Notes under the pieces: model-generated
Told to the model about the DNA's origin: nothing
Database searches by the model: none
What the model saw: only the letters and a program-made list of their open reading frames with translations
Program-made: the position numbers and the translations under genes
Assembly: GCF_002113025.1 (NCBI RefSeq)
Contig: NZ_NEJH01000001.1
Coordinates: 682,001 to 746,000, forward strand
Length of the DNA stretch: 64,000 bases
Source of the DNA: Pseudomonas sp. B28(2017)
GTDB taxonomy: Bacteria > Pseudomonadota > Gammaproteobacteria > Pseudomonadales > Pseudomonadaceae
Direction of reading: 5' to 3'
Shown: piece after piece, positions 62,499 to 64,000 of the stretch
Layout of the letters: every line of letters begins with the position of its first letter
Numbering within the stretch: the first letter of the stretch is position 1

Positions 62499-62765
62499 TA
62501 TTGCCTCCGTTGTTACTTGTTCTTATTGTCAGAGCCAGTGGCTTGGGTGTCGGAAATGACAAGAAATTGTATTTCAGCGCCTCGAAAATTAGCTTTCGAA
62601 ACGGATCTGTATTCAATTATTTTCAGACGTTAATTATCCAAAATGTGTTTGTTATGTAATTTTCTTTCTAATATTCGTCGTTTCTGGAAATGGAAGCTTG
62701 ATCAAGGACCTGCGGGATGGGGCCAACCGCCCTACCGCGTACTCATTGTCAAAGGGAGAGAACAC

Positions 62766-63224
62766 ATGATGGAAATGGATAAGGTTGATCGTTCAATTCT
62801 GGAAATTCTGCAAACGAATGGTCGCCTGACGAACGCCGAGATCGCCGCTCGTGTCTGCCTGTCAGCGCCAGCCTGCTGGAAGCGCCTGAAGCGCCTGGAA
62901 GAGGAGGTGATTATCGGGTATCACGCGCATTTGAACCCAAAGACCATGGGGCTGGGACTTTTTGCTTTCATCAGCGTCACTCTCGATAGTCACTCCGAGG
63001 ACGCCATGGAGCATTTCGAAGCGGGCGTTCTGGCGCTGCCCAACATTATTGCCTGTCACAAAGTGTCGGGGAAATACGACTACCTCTTGCAGGTAGTCGT
63101 CAAAGACATGGAAGCATTCCATGAACTCGCCATGCATCGCATACGTACACTCGGCAGTATCAAGGAAATGTATACCGGGTTTTCGGTCAAGGAGATCAAG
63201 CACTGCAATACCTTGCCACTGTAA
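62766..63224 (+). CDS. Lrp/AsnC-family regulator of the divergent permease
   Basis: The start MMEMDKVDRSILEILQTNGR is preferred because GGGAGAG lies six bases upstream. The 152-aa protein has the winged helix (RLTNAEIAARVCLSAPACWK) and the RAM domain (ISVTLDSHSEDAMEHFEAGV; VSGKYDYLLQVVVKDMEAFH). Family role: amino-acid-responsive control, here probably of the adjacent permease. Confidence 0.88.
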   Translation: MMEMDKVDRSILEILQTNGRLTNAEIAARVCLSAPACWKRLKRLEEEVIIGYHAHLNPKTMGLGLFAFISVTLDSHSEDAMEHFEAGVLALPNIIACHKVSGKYDYLLQVVVKDMEAFHELAMHRIRTLGSIKEMYTGFSVKEIKHCNTLPL

Positions 63225-63255
63225 GTGCCGGGACTTGCCCCTTGTTCAGGACGAG

Positions 63256-63645
63256 TCAAGCACTACAGAAAAGCGCCGGCAGAGATCCTGAGCGGGACTT
63301 GACGAGATGGTCAGCCTGACCGAGCAGGCCTGCAAGTTTACGCTTGCCGGCGGCCTTGAGAAGGCATTGGCGAAAATCCACAACGGTATTATCGATGTAG
63401 GGCTCGTCGCGCCAGCAGACACCGATGCAACCTTCTGCGTCCATTTCAAAGTTCAGTGCCTTGACCAGACCGCGATGGGTGAAATGCCCGGCGACCTGGC
63501 CAGAGGCGATTGAAAGCATATCGCTGGTTTGTAGCAGCCACAGATTGGCCATCAGCGATGACGACTCGACCGGGCTGGGCAACGGCTCAGTAGATCGCAC
63601 AGTCGGTTGAAGCCAGGCAGCGACTTCGCGACGATGGTCAGGGCA
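63256..63645 (-). pseudogene. LysR-family regulator, C-terminal remnant
   Basis: The frame encodes only the end of a LysR effector domain (LMANLWLLQTSDMLSIASGQ, then VAGHFTHRGLVKALNFEMDA, FRQCLLKAAG). The DNA-binding half is missing; upstream of about 63645 the DNA belongs to the GGDEF gene. The last residues look shifted. It is a truncated gene. Confidence 0.65.
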
Positions 63646-64000
63646 GGGGCTGGAGACTGGTCTTGAAGGTAGTGACCACTCGGTTACGGCCTTCGTGTTT
63701 AGCGTGATACAGGCGTTGATCGGCTGTACGCAGAATTGCCTCGATGGTGTCGCCGTCGCGACCGGATTGCGATACGCCGATGCTCACCGTGACCACGGTT
63801 GAGCGCTGCAGGCCATGAAAAGAACTATTTGCGACGGTGCTTCGCAGACGCTCGGCGATTTCGTGCGCGCCTTCAAGTGATGTCTGAGGCAGCAGTATCA
63901 TGAATTCTTCCCCGCCCACTCGGGCTACGCCGTCATACGGGCGGATCGAATCGAGGCATTTCTCCACGAAACTCTTCAGGATGTCATCGCCAACCTGGTG
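63638..64000 (-). CDS. GGDEF-domain diguanylate cyclase (partial)
   Basis: The frame enters from the right edge (HQVGDDILKSFVEKCLDSIR) and ends at 63638. The GGDEF motif is GGEEF in RVGGEEFMILLPQTS, with VTVSIGVSQSGRDGDTIEAI and ADQRLYHAKHEGRNRVV following. The enzyme makes c-di-GMP; the GGEEF form is normally active. The N-terminal sensor is outside the window. Confidence 0.88.
   Translation of the reverse strand, partial: HQVGDDILKSFVEKCLDSIRPYDGVARVGGEEFMILLPQTSLEGAHEIAERLRSTVANSSFHGLQRSTVVTVSIGVSQSGRDGDTIEAILRTADQRLYHAKHEGRNRVVTTFKTSLQPLP

Overview
The window is high-GC chromosomal DNA of a Pseudomonas, most likely of the P. fluorescens group. The evidence is the gene content (polyamine glutamylation genes, an arginine transaminase (aru) cluster, a HisJQMP-type importer), many LysR/AraC regulators, and at least seven paired REP elements built on GGAGCGAGCCTGCTCGC, typical of that group. 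I see no tRNA, rRNA, CRISPR array, complete IS or prophage.

Layout. 1-2.2 kb: end of a pqiA/pqiA/pqiB lipid-transport operon (pqiB runs off the left edge). 2.4-8.0 kb: polyamine catabolism genes (glutamylpolyamine synthetase, polyamine-binding protein, glutamylpolyamine oxidase) with a divergent AraC regulator and an XRE-cupin regulator. 8.2-13.3 kb: a small catabolic cluster with an Fe-S flavin oxidoreductase, an orphan ABC binding protein, a frameshifted class II aldolase and a TetR regulator. 13.4-33.4 kb: an extended aru cluster, in order response regulator, periplasmic binding protein, hybrid kinase, 24-codon leader ORF, permease, crotonase, acyl-CoA dehydrogenase, NDP-forming acyl-CoA ligase, 2-ketoarginine decarboxylase, arginine:pyruvate transaminase, aldehyde dehydrogenase, a Dpp-type ABC importer with a Tat-exported binding protein, and an NAD(P)H quinone reductase. 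A plausible reading is that arginine or a related guanidino compound is imported, transaminated, decarboxylated and oxidised to a guanidino acid, which CoA-dependent enzymes may then process.

33.5-45 kb: an accessory stretch, AT-richer around 39-43 kb. It holds two glycine-zipper paralogues, a 737-bp imperfect inverted repeat with a REPIN inside it, an MscS channel, a small outer-membrane barrel and its decayed paralogue, a CSS-EAL phosphodiesterase, a 34-aa membrane peptide, an AraC regulator, a ToxR/ToxS-like membrane regulator pair next to a small acidic exported protein, and an orphan terminator that suggests a small RNA.

45-55 kb: ordinary metabolic and regulatory genes, including a hisJQMP operon preceded by a HutC-like palindrome, a DoxX protein and a pirin. 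55-64 kb: a patchwork with a truncated IS110 transposase, SulP transporter, ribbon-helix-helix protein, three copies of an IS-end-like remnant repeat, a SnoaL/epimerase/phosphatase operon with a divergent LysR gene, an APC permease with a divergent Lrp regulator, a LysR remnant, and a GGDEF gene cut by the right edge.

The most interesting targets are the extended aru cluster with its leader peptide, the ToxRS-like module, the candidate small RNA near 42.9 kb, and the large inverted repeat at 34 kb.
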